A DNA stretch of 64,000 nt, taken from contig SZWC01008586.1 of NCBI GenBank assembly GCA_023375785.1, forward strand, positions 4,269-68,268, read 5' to 3'. The notes under the pieces are model-generated. The model was not told the origin of the DNA. It searched no databases and was given only the letters and a program-made list of their open reading frames with translations. The DNA comes from Penium margaritaceum. Taxonomy: Eukaryota; Streptophyta; Zygnematophyceae; Desmidiales; Peniaceae. The translations under genes and the position numbers were made by a program. Positions 10,654 through 22,565 of this stretch are shown one piece after another. Positions within the stretch are counted from its first letter, which is position 1; each line of letters begins with the position of its first letter.

Positions 10654-12030
10654 TCACACGTAGAAACGTGTGTGACAAACATCCACACAATCAAGGTAGG
10701 TGAGAGACACAAAGAAGAGCGTGTCACGAGACTCAACAATGCGACGACAGGCGGGGTCCCAAAACCGCCAGGCCTTCGACCGCGGGGAGATACCAACGAA
10801 GGCACACAAGCAACCCCGTGGTGAGACGTTGGACCCCTGCTGATCCTCTGTGTACCACACAGAAGCTACTGAGCCCCATACAGGAGCAAGACACAGATCG
10901 GCACGGTGGCCAAACCAGAGCTCATACGGTGTAACGTGGTCCAGAAGAGGACCGTGCGGGAGGCGGTTCTAGACCCACGTCATGTAGGCGAATCCTTCGA
11001 AGGCGAAGAATTCCAGGAGAACGCACTCAGACCGCATAGCATGAACCGCATCTTCCATGGTGCGGTTCCACCGCTCAAAGACACCGTTGTGCCGAGGAGG
11101 GGCAGGAGCAGAGACCGGGTGAAAAACCCCGCGCTCGGCAAAGAAACTATCCATTTCACCGAGAAACTTGCCGCTGCAATCCGAGCGGAAGGTATGGAGC
11201 GAGTGGCGAGACTGAAGCTTAGCCATCACTAGCTAGAGACGAACCACGAGAGCGACATCACTCTTCTGGCACAGGCTATAGACCCACCGCATCCGGGTGA
11301 AGTCATCGGTCAGGGTCAGGACATATCGACCCCGATCGGATGAGGACTCGACAGGGAGAGGACCGAGAAGGTCCAAATGGACCAACTTGAGGGGAGGAAG
11401 GACTCGAGAACGGGAGTTAGGGTAGGTGCAGCAATGCATCTTACCCTGAGCGCAGAACAGACAATCGGTCTAGGGCGGCTTCTTAAAAGAGGCCGCGTCA
11501 AGACCGAGGACGGGCTGTGTCCTAATGAGCTTCGCACACACAGTGCCGGAGTCCACATGACATAGACGTCGATGCAGCAGGCGCTGGTGCTGAGTAGACA
11601 GGACACCAATGACAAACACACGAGCAGGAGGGGAAGGGGAGAAGAAGAGATCCAAGGAAACACAATACAGGTCATCCACAACAGAGGCACGAAGAACAAC
11701 AGTGCGAGTATCAAGATCAGTCACTGTCGCGGATTTGACAGTGTGCTCCATAGAGAGTCCCATCAAAGTACAGGCACGCACAGAGAGCAAGCTGAGCTCA
11801 AGGTCACGCATAAAAAGCACGTCGAAGAGATACAAGGGGCCAGATGGACCATCAAAGTACACAGCCCCAACACCTTGGACTGGCAAGGACTGACCAGAGC
11901 CTGTGCGAACGGAACGAACAGACGCCACAGGACCGAGGACAACAAAGTCACTATGATGACATGTCATGTGGTGAGTGGCACCGGAATCGATGATCCAAGT
12001 GCCACCCGAATCAGGACTAGAGGACGTCAC
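10654..12030 (-). pseudogene. copia-4 protease and integrase
   Basis: Protease signature WIIDSGATHHMT near 11950-12000, then the HQRLLHRRLCHVDS zinc-binding region, the integrase core (HLDLLGPLPVESSSDRGRYV, FRSDCSGKFLG, RHNGVFERWNRT) and the closing AFVGISPRSKAWRFWDP block at about 10750-10810. The integrase inserts the cDNA into the host chromosome. It is a fossil with several breaks. Confidence 0.75.
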
Positions 12031-12099
12031 GGTACAACGGGAAATGGAACACTCGGCTGCAGATGGGCGCTCGGTAACAGAGGAGGGAGAACGACGAAG

Positions 12100-13883
12100 G
12101 GCACACAGGTGAGACTCATAAATTCAATCTGTACTGTCAGGCCCATCATCATCACATGCCAGGTGTGCTCTCCCACACGAGTTATCACGAGAGACGAGAA
12201 CAGACGAACAAATAGTATGTGAACCACCCAGCTGTGAAAACACACTCGCACCTCCCTGAGAGCGAAGTGCCAGGAGCTGACGGAGCTCGGCGATGGTGCG
12301 GTCACAGGGGTCCGGGTCTCTGCTGCTCACCGGTGGGGAAGCGGGAACTGCTGTGGTCGTGGTCGCCGTGCGACCAGAAGTTGTGCTGCTCGACGCAGAC
12401 CATTGTGCGTGTGCAGCCTAAAGACCGTGAGTGATCCGCGCCCAGTCGAGCGGTTGCTGGCACTTGGTGTAGCGGTGAGCGCCTCCATAGTTGTAGTAGT
12501 GAACAGTGCGTTCAATACTACCGCCTGATGATTGCTGCTGCGGTGACTTCTGCTGGCCCGAGCCACGCTTTTTTTGCTCGTCTTCCCCTGTGCTACTGCT
12601 GCCACACCCTGCGTCTGAGTCGGGGTAGCTGGGGTGGAAGGGGAAGAGGAGGGCGTGCCAAAGGATGGAGAAGTGAACTACGAGAGAGGCGTCGGTGGTG
12701 ATGCGATGACCGGTGCAACAAGTGAACTCTCTTGATGGGCGATGGTTGCCTCACGACTAGATGTCACCTGGAGGAAAAGCTGATGCGCCCAAAGAAGAAG
12801 CTAAAGGGAGGTGGAGAAGGGCTCAAGCGAGGCGTCGCTGTACCTCGTGAAGATTTCGGCATGTTCAAGACGGACTCCGATCATGAGTGTGCGAAGTGCC
12901 CACGACTGTGTCCCTCCTGCGGTCCCAAGGCGCGTGTAGATGCGCATAGCGCGCCGCCAGTAAGCGGCTGCCGGGTCGGCAGGTCCCTGACGAAGGGAGT
13001 GGAAGGTGCGGATGTGAGCCGCCCGGATGGCGTGCGTCTCTGCAGCAAGCAGGGACAATGCCAGCTCCCAGCCCTGACGTGGGTCAACACCCGCGCCTGT
13101 GCCGGCCTCTCCAAGGAAGGGGCGAAAGTCCACGACAGTCTCGCGAGGCATGGCGTAAAGGAGTTCGTGCATTGCCTGAGCCACTGTCAGCACCTGAGCA
13201 CGGTCTGTAACCTGGTATTGAATGTGGTAGTAGGGCCAAACCCCGTCTAAAGTGGCCCAGACCTGGAAGAGGGTCTCCCAGGAGTCAAAGCCGTCCTCGG
13301 TGACATATCGTGGGGGCGGTGTCTCGAAGTGCTTAGGTTGCCGCTCCGTCGGGAGAGCAACCACAGGTCGGGAAAGACGAGGGATGGGGAAGACATCGGG
13401 ACGAGGAAAGTTGCTGAGGTAGGGTTCAGGTGAAGATCGGATTTCTGGGAGTAGGGAACCGGAACGTGTCTGTAGCTGGCGGAGACGCTCCTGAAGCACG
13501 TGAATCTCCCTCTCGGGAGTGTCATCCTCCATGCCTGGCATGTCAGAGTCCTCCTCCAAAGGATCAAGAAGTGGTGGGTCCTATCCTGCTGCTCTCCTCG
13601 GTGTAGACGCCGACTGCTGTGCAGATGGTGTGACACCGCCGACCTCCGCGGAGGTCTGCTGTGGGGCCGTGGACTGACTCCGAAGAAGGTCAGTGAGCGT
13701 GCGGATGGCGTCGGTCTGCTGCTGCTGTAGGTGGCGTATCTCATCCTGCTGACTCCGCAGGTCCGCAATGGCCTGCGAGCGTGGGCTCATGACCCCGGAG
13801 GGGGAGGAAGAAGGATCTGGTGGTCCTTTGCCCTTGTCACCGGTCGGAGCCATGTCAATGCTCAGTATGGACCGGGACGTCAA
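12100..13883 (-). pseudogene. copia-4 gag region
   Basis: Gag-like sequence upstream of the protease. The N-terminal part has a Gln-rich stretch RHLQQQQTDAIRTLTDLLRS that looks like a short coiled coil. The middle (about 12800-13560) has the FDSWETLFQVWATLDGVWPYY block common to plant copia gag. It would form the particle shell. It is broken. Confidence 0.65.
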
Positions 13884-14755
13884 ACCGGTCAGATTGCAGA
13901 ACCATCAGCGGTTCTCGAGGAGTTCACACGCTGGGAATATTTGACTTTTCGACCCAAAAATTTGACTAAGGCAAGTGCTCATGTCAGCAGGGGTCTGCTG
14001 ACGTTAGCACGGACCTGATGACGTCAGCAAGAAAAATGCTGACGTCGGCACAGTTTGTTTTTGGTTGGAGTCATGCGGACTCGTCACCCCTTGCAAAGGG
14101 GGGGGGGTGACCTCGTCACCCCTTTGCGCAGCTGTGCAGCTGCATAGAATCTGTGCAACTGCGTAGTCTGCACGGCTGCGCAGCGAAGCTGCGTAGCGGA
14201 TCTGCACAGCAATGCTGCGCAGCACAGCAGCTGTGGTTGCTGCTGTGCAGCACTACTATGCAGTACAACAGCCGTGGCTGCTGCTGTGCAGCACTACTGC
14301 CGCTGCGGCCGCTGCTAGTGCTATTGCTGCTGGCGTCGTAGCAAGCGTAATGCTGCTGCTGCTGTCGCCGCGCTGCTGCTACTGCCCGCTGCTGCTGCTG
14401 CCGCTGTTGCTGCTCGCTGCCGCTGTTGCTGCTCGCTGCCGCTGTCGCTGCTCGCTGCTGCTGATCGCAACCGCCGCCTCGCGCTGCGAGCTGTTGCTAC
14501 GAGCTGTTTTTTTTTGGTTCAGAATGCCCAGCCAGACACGGCTGCTGCTGCCACCCGGTGCTGCTGCTGCTGCTTAGCTTGGCTGCTAGAGCTGGTAACT
14601 GCCACAGCTCACCGGGTGAGGTGGCCGGGACTGCGTGGTAATGTCGCTGCTAAAAACGGCTGAAATGCGTCCCAGGATACGGTGGCGGCGGTGACTCTCA
14701 CTGCTGCTGCCGGTGTTGCATCTCTGTGGTGTAGCTCAGCGAGAGAGGTCTTGTT
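13884..14755 (-). repeat. copia-4 leader: TGACGTCA sites and CAG-rich tract
   Basis: No gene is visible here. Positions 13985-14050 hold several TGACGTCA or near-TGACGTCA sites (for example gatgacgtcagca). A hairpin with arms GTCACCCC and GGGGTGAC lies at about 14082-14110. About 14140-14580 is GCT-rich on the + strand, so AGC/CAG-rich in the element sense. The same three ingredients recur in the copia-5 leader. Confidence 0.6.
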
Positions 14756-14767
14756 GCTCTGATACCA
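14756..14767 (-). promoter_or_regulatory. primer-binding site of copia-4
   Basis: Minus strand TGGTATCAGAGC, complementary to the 3' end of initiator-Met tRNA, directly adjoining the LTR at 14768. Confidence 0.85.
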
Positions 14768-15411
14768 TGAGATAATGCGTGGAAGCTTCCTAGCAAAACC
14801 GCCGCTGACTAGGCGTCAGTGCCTGCTCAGACAGTGACGACAGTCACAAGTCGTGCACACAACGGCAAGGGTCTGTCTAGGCGACATAAAGGCAAAGTGT
14901 CAGAATGCTTCAATAGCATTTGCAGAGATAGTGACAAATGACAGGTCCATGGCATAAGTACCTACCGCGGCGCACGGCGGGTGTCGCACGCGGCAGTGCA
15001 AGGTCTGTCCTAAAACCGGCCCAAAACCATTGTTTTGGCCGTAACTCAGCGTAGACAAGTCAGAACGCTAAGCCGTCTGAACCTAAACGTGCAGAATCTC
15101 AAGCCGGACGCTACGACAGGTCACATGAATGCATCCAGCAACAAACGGTGGACACACAATGCAAAAACATGTAAATCGGGCCCACGGCCAGTCCACCGAT
15201 AAAATCCTACAAGCTGTAGAAAAACTACAGAAGGTCCCAGACAGCATCCGGGACTCGGGGGCGACCGTCGATCAGCTCCGAGCAGGTAGTCCACCACCAG
15301 ACGACACCCCGGTGCCCCCTAGGTCCGCATCAGGGATCTGCACGAGCATGGACACGGCCGAGTGGTCATAGTAAACTGTACAGGGGGACATGAACGTCAC
15401 AACTCACAACA
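14768..15411 (-). repeat. 5' LTR of copia-4
   Basis: A 644-bp LTR, starting TGTTGTGAGTTGTGAC on the minus strand at 15411 and ending ATTATCTCA before the primer site. Related LTRs lie at 37630-38253, 38262-39368 and 39369-40026. Confidence 0.8.
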
Positions 15412-16524
15412 CTTTCAAGTGAGAACACATGGTCTGGGCTAGAATGCATCACACGCCATGGATGTGGCGACATCCATGGCGGCGCGAGTCGTGGGAGTCG
15501 GCGCGAAAGTAAAGCCCAGTGCAAGATGTGGAGAGTGCATAACGCACAACTTGCAATGCCGCCTCAAGATGGCGCTTTCTAGGGGAGTGGGAGAATTGAG
15601 AGAGAAAGTTCATAGCAAAGGCAACATGAGCACGAGTGGTGGTAACAAGGTACATCATGGAGCCAAAGACTCTGAGATAGTCTTTCACATCCACCATCTC
15701 CTCCAGTTTGGATGGCTTTAAGGACTTTAACAATGATTGCCCCTCTGGGGTCATGGGTGTAGAAGTTGTAGGAATAGTAGTAAGAAGCGACCCAAACCGC
15801 TCCCCCAAGCTGCGGTCGTATGCAACCTGATGGATGTGCAAGGTGCGGCGTGAGCGATCACGCTCTAGCTCCATGTCCACGAAGACATGAGATGGACCAA
15901 GGTCCTTCATTTTATAGGCTGACTGGAAGAGATTTTGCAGCCTTGACACACGCGACATCTGGAGAGGCAATCTGGAGGTCATCCACATAGACAAGGAGAA
16001 CAACAAGCGGTCTGGTGGGGACACTGAGGAACAGGACATGATTTACTATACTTCTCAGTAATCTCTCAGTTGTAGCAACGTGGGGACTGCTTAAGTCCAT
16101 AGAGGGCCTTGCACACCCGCCACACTCGATTTGTGCCATCTGAGAAGCCAGGTAGTTGTACCATGTAGATTTCCTCCTCAAGTTTGCCATGGAGAAAGAC
16201 ATTGTTGATGTCCATCTATTCTAGCTCCCAGCCATGCTGGGCCACCAGGCTGAGTAGTGCTCTGGCAGTGGTGTAGCGCCCCACTGGAGAAAATGGCTCA
16301 TCAAAGTTGACCCCAACGACTCGAGAGAATTCCTTGACTGTGAGTCTTGCCTTGTGCCGCTCAACTATGTTGTCGGGGTTCAGCTTTCATAGATACACCC
16401 ATTTAGTAGCCACTATTGTACAGCATGGTGGAAGATCAATACGCTTATAGACACCATGCTCAGAAAGAGTGTCAAGTTCTACTGTCATAGCTTGTTCCCA
16501 CAGGGAGGAGTCGGATGAAGTGCG
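15412..16524 (-). mobile_element. copia-X, piece 1: reverse transcriptase (copy B)
   Basis: Minus-strand RT sequence equivalent to 7060-8204 (YMVQLPGF-type block, KMKDLGPSHVFVDMELERDRS, HLEAALQVVRYALSTS). The element continues on the far side of the copia-5 insertion at 25390. RNase H and the 3' LTR are absent; the piece ends next to the copia-4 LTR. It is a fossil with several breaks. Confidence 0.8.
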
Positions 16525-17347
16525 TGTTGGTTTTTGTGCATTTGTCATTCAGCTGTGTTGTGTCCTCCTGGCTTGTTTACATCGGCGTGCAGATGACTGA
16601 CTGCGAGACTCGACACTGCTGGAGTGTCGTCCGGTGGTGCCGACGCACGTTGAGGCCTACTAGCGGTTCGCTAGAGCCTCCTCCCTCCGGCGATGCGCTC
16701 AGCTCCATCGGCAAGCCTCCTTTGCGGTTGGACTTCCGGGGGTCACTGTCACTTCAGATGCTGTCTGCATGTGTTTGGAGCGTCATGCTCTGCCTAGGGT
16801 CCATGTCTCATGTTGCGTGGCACTGTTTGGCATCATGGACCATCATAGGCACTGCCTGGGTTCGGACAGCCATAACTCTTTGCTGCTATTTTTCTAGCTG
16901 ATTCTGACCGCACGAGTACGTTCCTTGCGTTGGAATTTTGGTATGGTCCATTTTTCAGGCAAAACGGACGACGCCCGGGTTTTGGGCTGTCGACCGTCTG
17001 GTAGGGCTCACCGAGAAAACCCTGCCTGCCAGAAAATAGGTCTAGGACTATTTTCTGATTGGCTGGTTAGCTGAGTAACAAGTTCTATAGACCAGAGGAG
17101 GAGCTAGAACTTGGAGGGGTCTCCCATTGTTGCTCATTCTTCACTCATAATCAGTCACTTTCAGTTTTCAGCTACTTTCTGTCGCTTACACCGGGACGCG
17201 CGTTTCTGAGTAACAAACCCAGAGCTTCCAGACTTAGACTCTACAGCAGTAGATTGAGGGGTTAGCAGACTGAAGCAACGAGCGTGAAACCCCACATGCT
17301 GCATCAACAACGCTGATGCCCCAACCTGCTGCATAGCTTTTCTTTCT
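16525..17347 (+). repeat. 5' LTR of copia-5
   Basis: 823 bp, starting TGTTGG and ending TTTCTTTCT against the primer site. Same family as 356-1182 and 24566-25389. Confidence 0.88.
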
Positions 17348-17360
17348 TGGTATTAGAGCC
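17348..17360 (+). promoter_or_regulatory. primer-binding site of copia-5
   Basis: TGGTATTAGAGCC, one base away from the usual initiator-Met primer site, directly after the LTR. Confidence 0.8.
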
Positions 17361-19100
17361 AGAGCGTAGCAACAGGAGCAGAAGACTGGCGTACAGGTGC
17401 CATACAACGCCGGTGGACCCCCATATGCGCCAGTGCAGGGGAAATGCTGCCAGATTTTTTCCGGCAGCATTGACCCGCCTGGTGGCAGTGGCAAATTGTT
17501 TCCCACGGCTATGGGCCAGGGGAAATGTTGCCGGATTTTTTCCGGCAGCACTGACCCCCACACGCGACGCGAGGAGGAGAGCGGCAGGCCGCGTACGACG
17601 ACGACGCACATGGCAACGTCACCCAGGTGTAGTGACTGGCACCAGCGAGCAGCAGCAGCAGCGTACAGTAGCAGCAGCGGCAGGCAATAGCAACGAGCAA
17701 TGGCAGCAGCAGTCAGCAGGAGCTGCGTGCAGTAGCAACAGCCGGCACCAGGAGTAGCTCCTAGGAGCTCATAGCAGCAGCCGGCAGAAGCAGCAGCTCG
17801 CTGCAGCTGGAGCAGCCCACAACAGCAAGCAGTAGAGGCGGCCAGCTCCAAGAGCTCGCAGTAGCAGTAGCAATAGCGGTAGCGAGTAGCAGCAGCAGCA
17901 GCAGCGAGCAGTAGCAGCAGTAGCAAGTAGCACAAGCGAGCCGCAGTAGCAGTAGGCTATAGCAGCAGCAGCATCAAGCAACAGCAAGCAATAGAAGTAG
18001 CCGGGTGCAATAGCAGCAGCAGCTAGCAGCAGCCGGCAGCAGCCAGCAGCAGCTGCTGCTGCTCGCAGCCCGCAGCTTGCCGCAAGCGGCGGGCTGCAAG
18101 TAGCGAGCCCGCTGCTCGCTACGAGTAGTGGACTGCTGGTAGCGAGCAGCGAGCTCGCTGCTCGTAGCCTGCTGCCCACAGCGAGCAGCAAAGCTCACTG
18201 TGCCGGATGAAAAGGAAAACAAAAGGAGACAAAAAATTCCCCCATCCCAGCAGCAGCTGCCATAGCTACTGTAGCAGCCACAGCATCCGCAACAGCACGT
18301 AGCAGCAGTAGTTGTAACAGTAGCTGCAGCAACAACATTAGTAGCAGCAGTTGCTGCTACCACAACAGCCGCAACTGTACCAGCAGTAGCAGCAGCTGTA
18401 GCAGCTGCAACATCAGCTCTATTAGTTGCTATAGCAGTAGTAGCAGCAGCAGTTGGTGCTGCCACAGCAGCCGCAGCAGCAGTAGCAGCAGCTGCAACAG
18501 TAGTGTATCAGCAGCAGCAACAACAACAGCGAAAAGCAGTGGCAGCGGCAGCAAAAATAGCAGCAGCGGCCCCAACAATGGCTGCTGCTGACGTTAGCAT
18601 CCAGTTGCTGACGTCACTACTGACGTCACTGTTGACATCATCAACAAAAAAAGGGCAAGGGGGGAAGAAACTCCATAGTAGTAGCAACAGTAGATAACGT
18701 GACAGCAGCTGTTGACAACAATCGTCCTAGGCTGATGTCACTGCTGACATCAGCAGCACAAAAAAACAAAAACAACAAAGAGAGGAAGCACCAAAACCCA
18801 CCATGGCTAATAGCCCCAGTGGAGAGGGGTCCTCCTCCGTTGGGGGGGACCCCCAGGGGGGGTACTCCCCCTGTTTTTGTGCAGCAGCTGCAATAGCTGC
18901 AGTAGCAGCAGTAGTAACAACAGCAGCTGCAGTAGCAGGAGCAGGAATAGCAGCAGCAGCAACTATAAGAGCAGTAACATCAGTAGCAGTAGCAGCAATA
19001 GCAGCAGCAACATCAATAGCAGCGACAACAACAGAATCAGCAGCATCAGTAGCAGCAACCAACAGCATCATCGCCAAGACTCCTGATACCCTGGATGTCA
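17361..19100 (+). repeat. copia-5 leader: twin hairpins, CAG-rich tract, TGACGTCA sites
   Basis: Positions 17438-17565 hold two copies of a hairpin motif with arms of GCCGGA/TCCGGC type around a T-run. From about 17636 to 19075 the sequence is dominated by AGC, CAG and related triplets. Several TGACGTCA-like sites lie at about 18588-18755. Long frames cross this stretch only because the triplets lack stops; I see no protein family in them. Confidence 0.6.
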
Positions 19101-20650
19101 TTCAGTAACAGCTCGGCGCCTTGACGCAACAGCTTGCAGCACTACAACCCTTGGCCTCATAGACTCCCTCTAGTATCCTGTCGCCATTCATTCCTCCTGG
19201 GCACGCCAACCCCGCTATGTCTGCTACCACGCAGTACCTGGCATAGCAGCAGACTCAGTGTCAGCGGCAGATAGTGACCTCTCTCCTTGGCCCGACTCTG
19301 GGTGCCGACCGCAGGCAAAAGGACTTTGAGACCCCACTCCCGCCGCTTCAGGTTGACGAGAAGTTCCGGAGCTAGGAGCTCAGCTTCCGCATCTGGACGC
19401 AGGATGAGGGCCTGTGGGCATACTACACCCTCCCGTACGACTCCACCCAAGCAAACCAGCTATATGATGCCGGTCGCGCCGTACACGCCCTTGTTCCCAT
19501 CGCTCCTCCGGCTTCCCGCCTGGCCTTAGAGCCCTTTCTTGGCGACTTCATCGCTGGCGGCACCCTAGACCCTGCAGCCGTATGGCACGTCCTCACTCGT
19601 CCCCATCGCCTGTCCAGTGAGGCTGAGACCAGCCGTCTGCTGGGGAGTTCAACTCTCTGCACATGGGGGAGTCCGAGACAGTCACCGCTTACTGGCAGCG
19701 GGCTGAGGAAATTCTCCGTCGCCAAGGCACCTCCGCTCCACCCCTCCTGGCCGCGCTCCTCACCATCAAGCGCGGTGCCACCGATTCGTACGTGGACGTC
19801 TTCGTCCATTATTCCCAGGATCTTCTCTCCACCATGGCGGCCCATGGCACCCTCATGCCCTAGGCATACGATCTCCTCTTCCTGAGGATTGAATAAGCTC
19901 GTCTGGAGTCTCTTCTCTAGTGCATAGAGGCCCTCGCCTTCCCTACCGTCGCTTTAGTGGCCGTCGCTTCCCCCACGGTAGCTACCTTCGCCAGCTCCTC
20001 GTCGCCGGGAAAGAAGCAGAATCAGAGCAAGAAGGGCAAGGGACAGCAGTAGCAGTAGTCGACTGGGTCCAGTGGCAGTGGCTCTCTGTGCCACAACTGT
20101 GGCTAGCCAGGGTACCAATGGTATAGGTGCCCGCTACCGACGGACGAGACGCGCGTCATCACTACCATGCGTCACCAGCGGTAGTGCCGTCTCGCCTCTA
20201 CCGCCGTCACTGTTGACGCCTCTGACGCCTCGACCCCGTCCAACAGCTCCACTCCTTCGACCGCGATACCAGTCCCATAGACGCCAACTCCACAATAGCA
20301 TCATCCGCAGCCGTCGGCGCCTCCATTCCCTTCAGAAGGGCCGTCCTCCTTCTATCTGGGCTCAGGCTCCATCACTCCTCACTCAATCTACAATCCCGGT
20401 CTGTCCATGCGTGAGCGTCAATTGGAGCAGTTCATTGCGCTTCAGCTCGGCTTGCCTCACCCTCCCTCCCCGGCAAGTGCGAGTTGTGTCACCTCCTGCT
20501 CGTTCCCCTTGCCTTGCATGACTGAGATTGAGCTACGGTCGTGTCTTGCTTCCTCGTCTATCCCGCTGCCTTCCATGGTCTCCTCTGTCCCCTTCCGTGA
20601 CGACGTTGCGTGGCTTGATGATTGACAGTCTCGATTCGCGCCCCCTTCCA
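19100..20650 (+). pseudogene. copia-5 gag region
   Basis: Gag-like remnants: a block at about 19380-19430 equivalent to the FDSWETLFQVWA region of copia-4, and the ESETVTAYWQRAEEILRR block at about 19665-19720. A nucleocapsid-like cysteine cluster is visible near 20085-20130. The reading is fragmentary and heavily decayed. Confidence 0.6.
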
Positions 20651-20652
20651 CC

Positions 20653-22030
20653 GTGTCCGCGTCTCTTGCTTGCTGCCATGTGACTCTTAACGATCTGGTG
20701 ACTCCGGTCCAGGACCCGCCCGAGACCTGGATCATCGACTCCCGGGCCACGTATCACATGACGGCCTCTTGTGAGGCCTTCAGTATGCTTGGTCCCGTTG
20801 GGAATGTCTCCGGTGTTCGGACGGGCTCCGGCGAGGTGTTACCTGTCCGCGGCATCGGTGTCATTCGTTTCCGTGGTCCTGCCGGTGATGTCTTCCTGAC
20901 TGATGTCCTTTTCGTCCCCGGTCTTGAGCTCAGCCTCCTGTCCGTTACTGCCCTTGACCGCATGAGCATGGATGTTGTGCATTCGCGTGGTGTTGGCATT
21001 GTGTCGTTGTGTCCGTCCTGTCTTGTTGTCCTTTACGCCACCGCCCGTGGCAACCTGTGGCACGCGTCTCGTCTCTCCTCCTCTACGTCCGCCCCCTCCC
21101 AGTCGGTCGCCATAGGCCATGTATTTGTCACAAGCACATTTTCTCCACAGCACACCCGTCTCTTGCACCGTCGCCTTTGCCACATCCACTCTGCTGCCGT
21201 TGACAGCATGCTCCACATCCCGCCGGCCAAGGGCCTCGACCCTGAGAATTTCCCTTTGCCATGCCCCACGGAGTGCGTTGATTGCGCTCAGGGCAAGATG
21301 CACCGGTCCACATACCCTCTGTCCTCCTCACGTGTGTCCGCCCCTCTTGACCTGGTCCATTCTGATGTCATGGGTCCTCTCCCTATCGAGTCCATCGGAG
21401 AGCATGGCCGCTATGTCCTCACCCTCACTGACGACTACTCTCGCTACCGCTGGGTCTTCTGCCTTCGGCAGAAGAGCGATGTCGCCCGTCCCGTTCAAGA
21501 TTGGCTTGTCCTTGCGGAGCACGAATGTGGTCGATCTCTGCGCCGCTTTCACTCCGATCGCGGTGGTGAGTACATGGGTGAGACCACGACATTTCTCGCC
21601 TCCCGCGGCATCCACCACGAGACGTCCGTGCCCTAAACGCCCGCCCAGAACGACGTCTTCGAGCGATGGAACCGTACCATGGCTGAATCCGTCCGCACCA
21701 TGCGGGTTGAGTTTGGCCTCTCCGATGGCTTCTACTTTGAAGCCATAGCCTACATGACGTGGGTCTGGAACCAGATTCCTCATGGACCCCTTCCCTGCCA
21801 GTCTACGATGTACCAGCACTAGTGCGGTCTGCGCGCCGACCTCCGCCCTGCTCGCGTCTGGGGTTGTGTGGCCATCGTGTGGCTGCCCGTCCCGTAGCAG
21901 GGTGGCAAGCATGCCCCCCTCGGGCGTCCTTGCACCTTTCTCGGTGTCTCTCGTTAGTCCAAGGCTTGGCGCTTCTAGGATCCCTCCCGGCACTGCATCG
22001 TCGAGTCCCGCGATGCCCTCTTGTTTGAGG
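20653..22030 (+). pseudogene. copia-5 protease and integrase
   Basis: A protease-like block WIIDSRATYHMTA near 20730, then LLHRRLCHIHSAAVDSM, the ECVDCAQGKMHR zinc-binding end, and the integrase core VHSDVMGPLPIESIGEHG, FHSDRGGEYMGET. The downstream integrase end is present up to about 22030. It is a fossil with several breaks. Confidence 0.75.
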
Positions 22031-22139
22031 AGGTGTTTTTGTGTGATCTCGTTTGCTCCGGCTCATCGGTGTCCCTCCCGTCACCTCGGGGAGTGGTGAG
22101 TCCCTTCTCCGTCCTCCCGCTTTCAGGTGGTACATCCTT

Positions 22140-22565
22140 GGGTCCCCGTGAGCCAGCAAACCCAGTCGCGCCCGCCGGCCCCTCCGAGCCAGTAGCCCCA
22201 GTCACACCCGCTGGCCCCTCCAGGACGGGAGATCCAGTTGCGCTTGCTGGCCCCTTCGATCCGGCAGCCTCAGTCCTGTCCGCTGGTCCCTATGGGACGG
22301 ATGCCCCTGTCGCGCCCGCTGGCACCTCCGGACCGGCAGCCTTAGTCGCACCCACTGGCCCCTCCGGGCCAGCTGCCCCAGTCGCGCCCGCCGGCCCCTC
22401 TGGGCCAGCAGTCCTAGTCGTGCCCGCTGGAACCTTCGGGCCGGCAATCCCAGTCGCGCCCGCTGGCCCCTCCGGGCCGGCGTCCCCAGTCGCGTCCACT
22501 GGCCCCTCAGAGCCGGCGGCCCCAGTCGCTTCCGCTTGTCCCTGCGGGTTCGCAGCCCCGTGCGC
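22140..22565 (+). repeat. 39-bp tandem repeat in the copia-5 linker
   Basis: About eleven imperfect copies of a 39-bp unit, encoding a 13-residue repeat of GPSGPAAPVAPA type. It lies between the integrase end and the reverse transcriptase. It resembles a low-complexity linker and not a collagen gene. Confidence 0.75.

Larger units (their letters stand above)
8300..15411 (-). mobile_element. copia-4: nearly full-length Ty1/copia element
   Basis: Right to left: 644-bp 5' LTR (14768-15411), primer site (14756-14767), a long CAG-rich leader (13884-14755), gag (about 12100-13883), protease (about 11950-12020), integrase (about 10700-11700), linker (about 10050-10640), reverse transcriptase (about 9000-10000), RNase H (8419-8967), polypurine tract (about 8315-8324) and only about 15 bp of the 3' LTR (8300-8314). 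It is broken, with roughly six to eight breaks plus the lost 3' LTR. It belongs to the same family as copia-7 and copia-8. It is flanked on both sides by copies of the same copia-X/LTR junction. Confidence 0.8.

Noticed and set aside
14153-14577. Cys/Leu/Ala-rich ORFs in the GCT-rich tract of the copia-4 leader
   Set aside because: Triplet-repeat composition keeps the frames open; there are no domains, and the place is an element leader.
17234-19108. Long Ala/Cys/Ser-rich ORFs on both strands of the copia-5 leader
   Set aside because: Same reason: CAG-type triplets give open frames in every phase without a recognisable protein.
22140-22565. Collagen-like gene
   Set aside because: The GPxGPxx repeats are a linker inside a copia polyprotein region, between integrase and RT, with no separate start.
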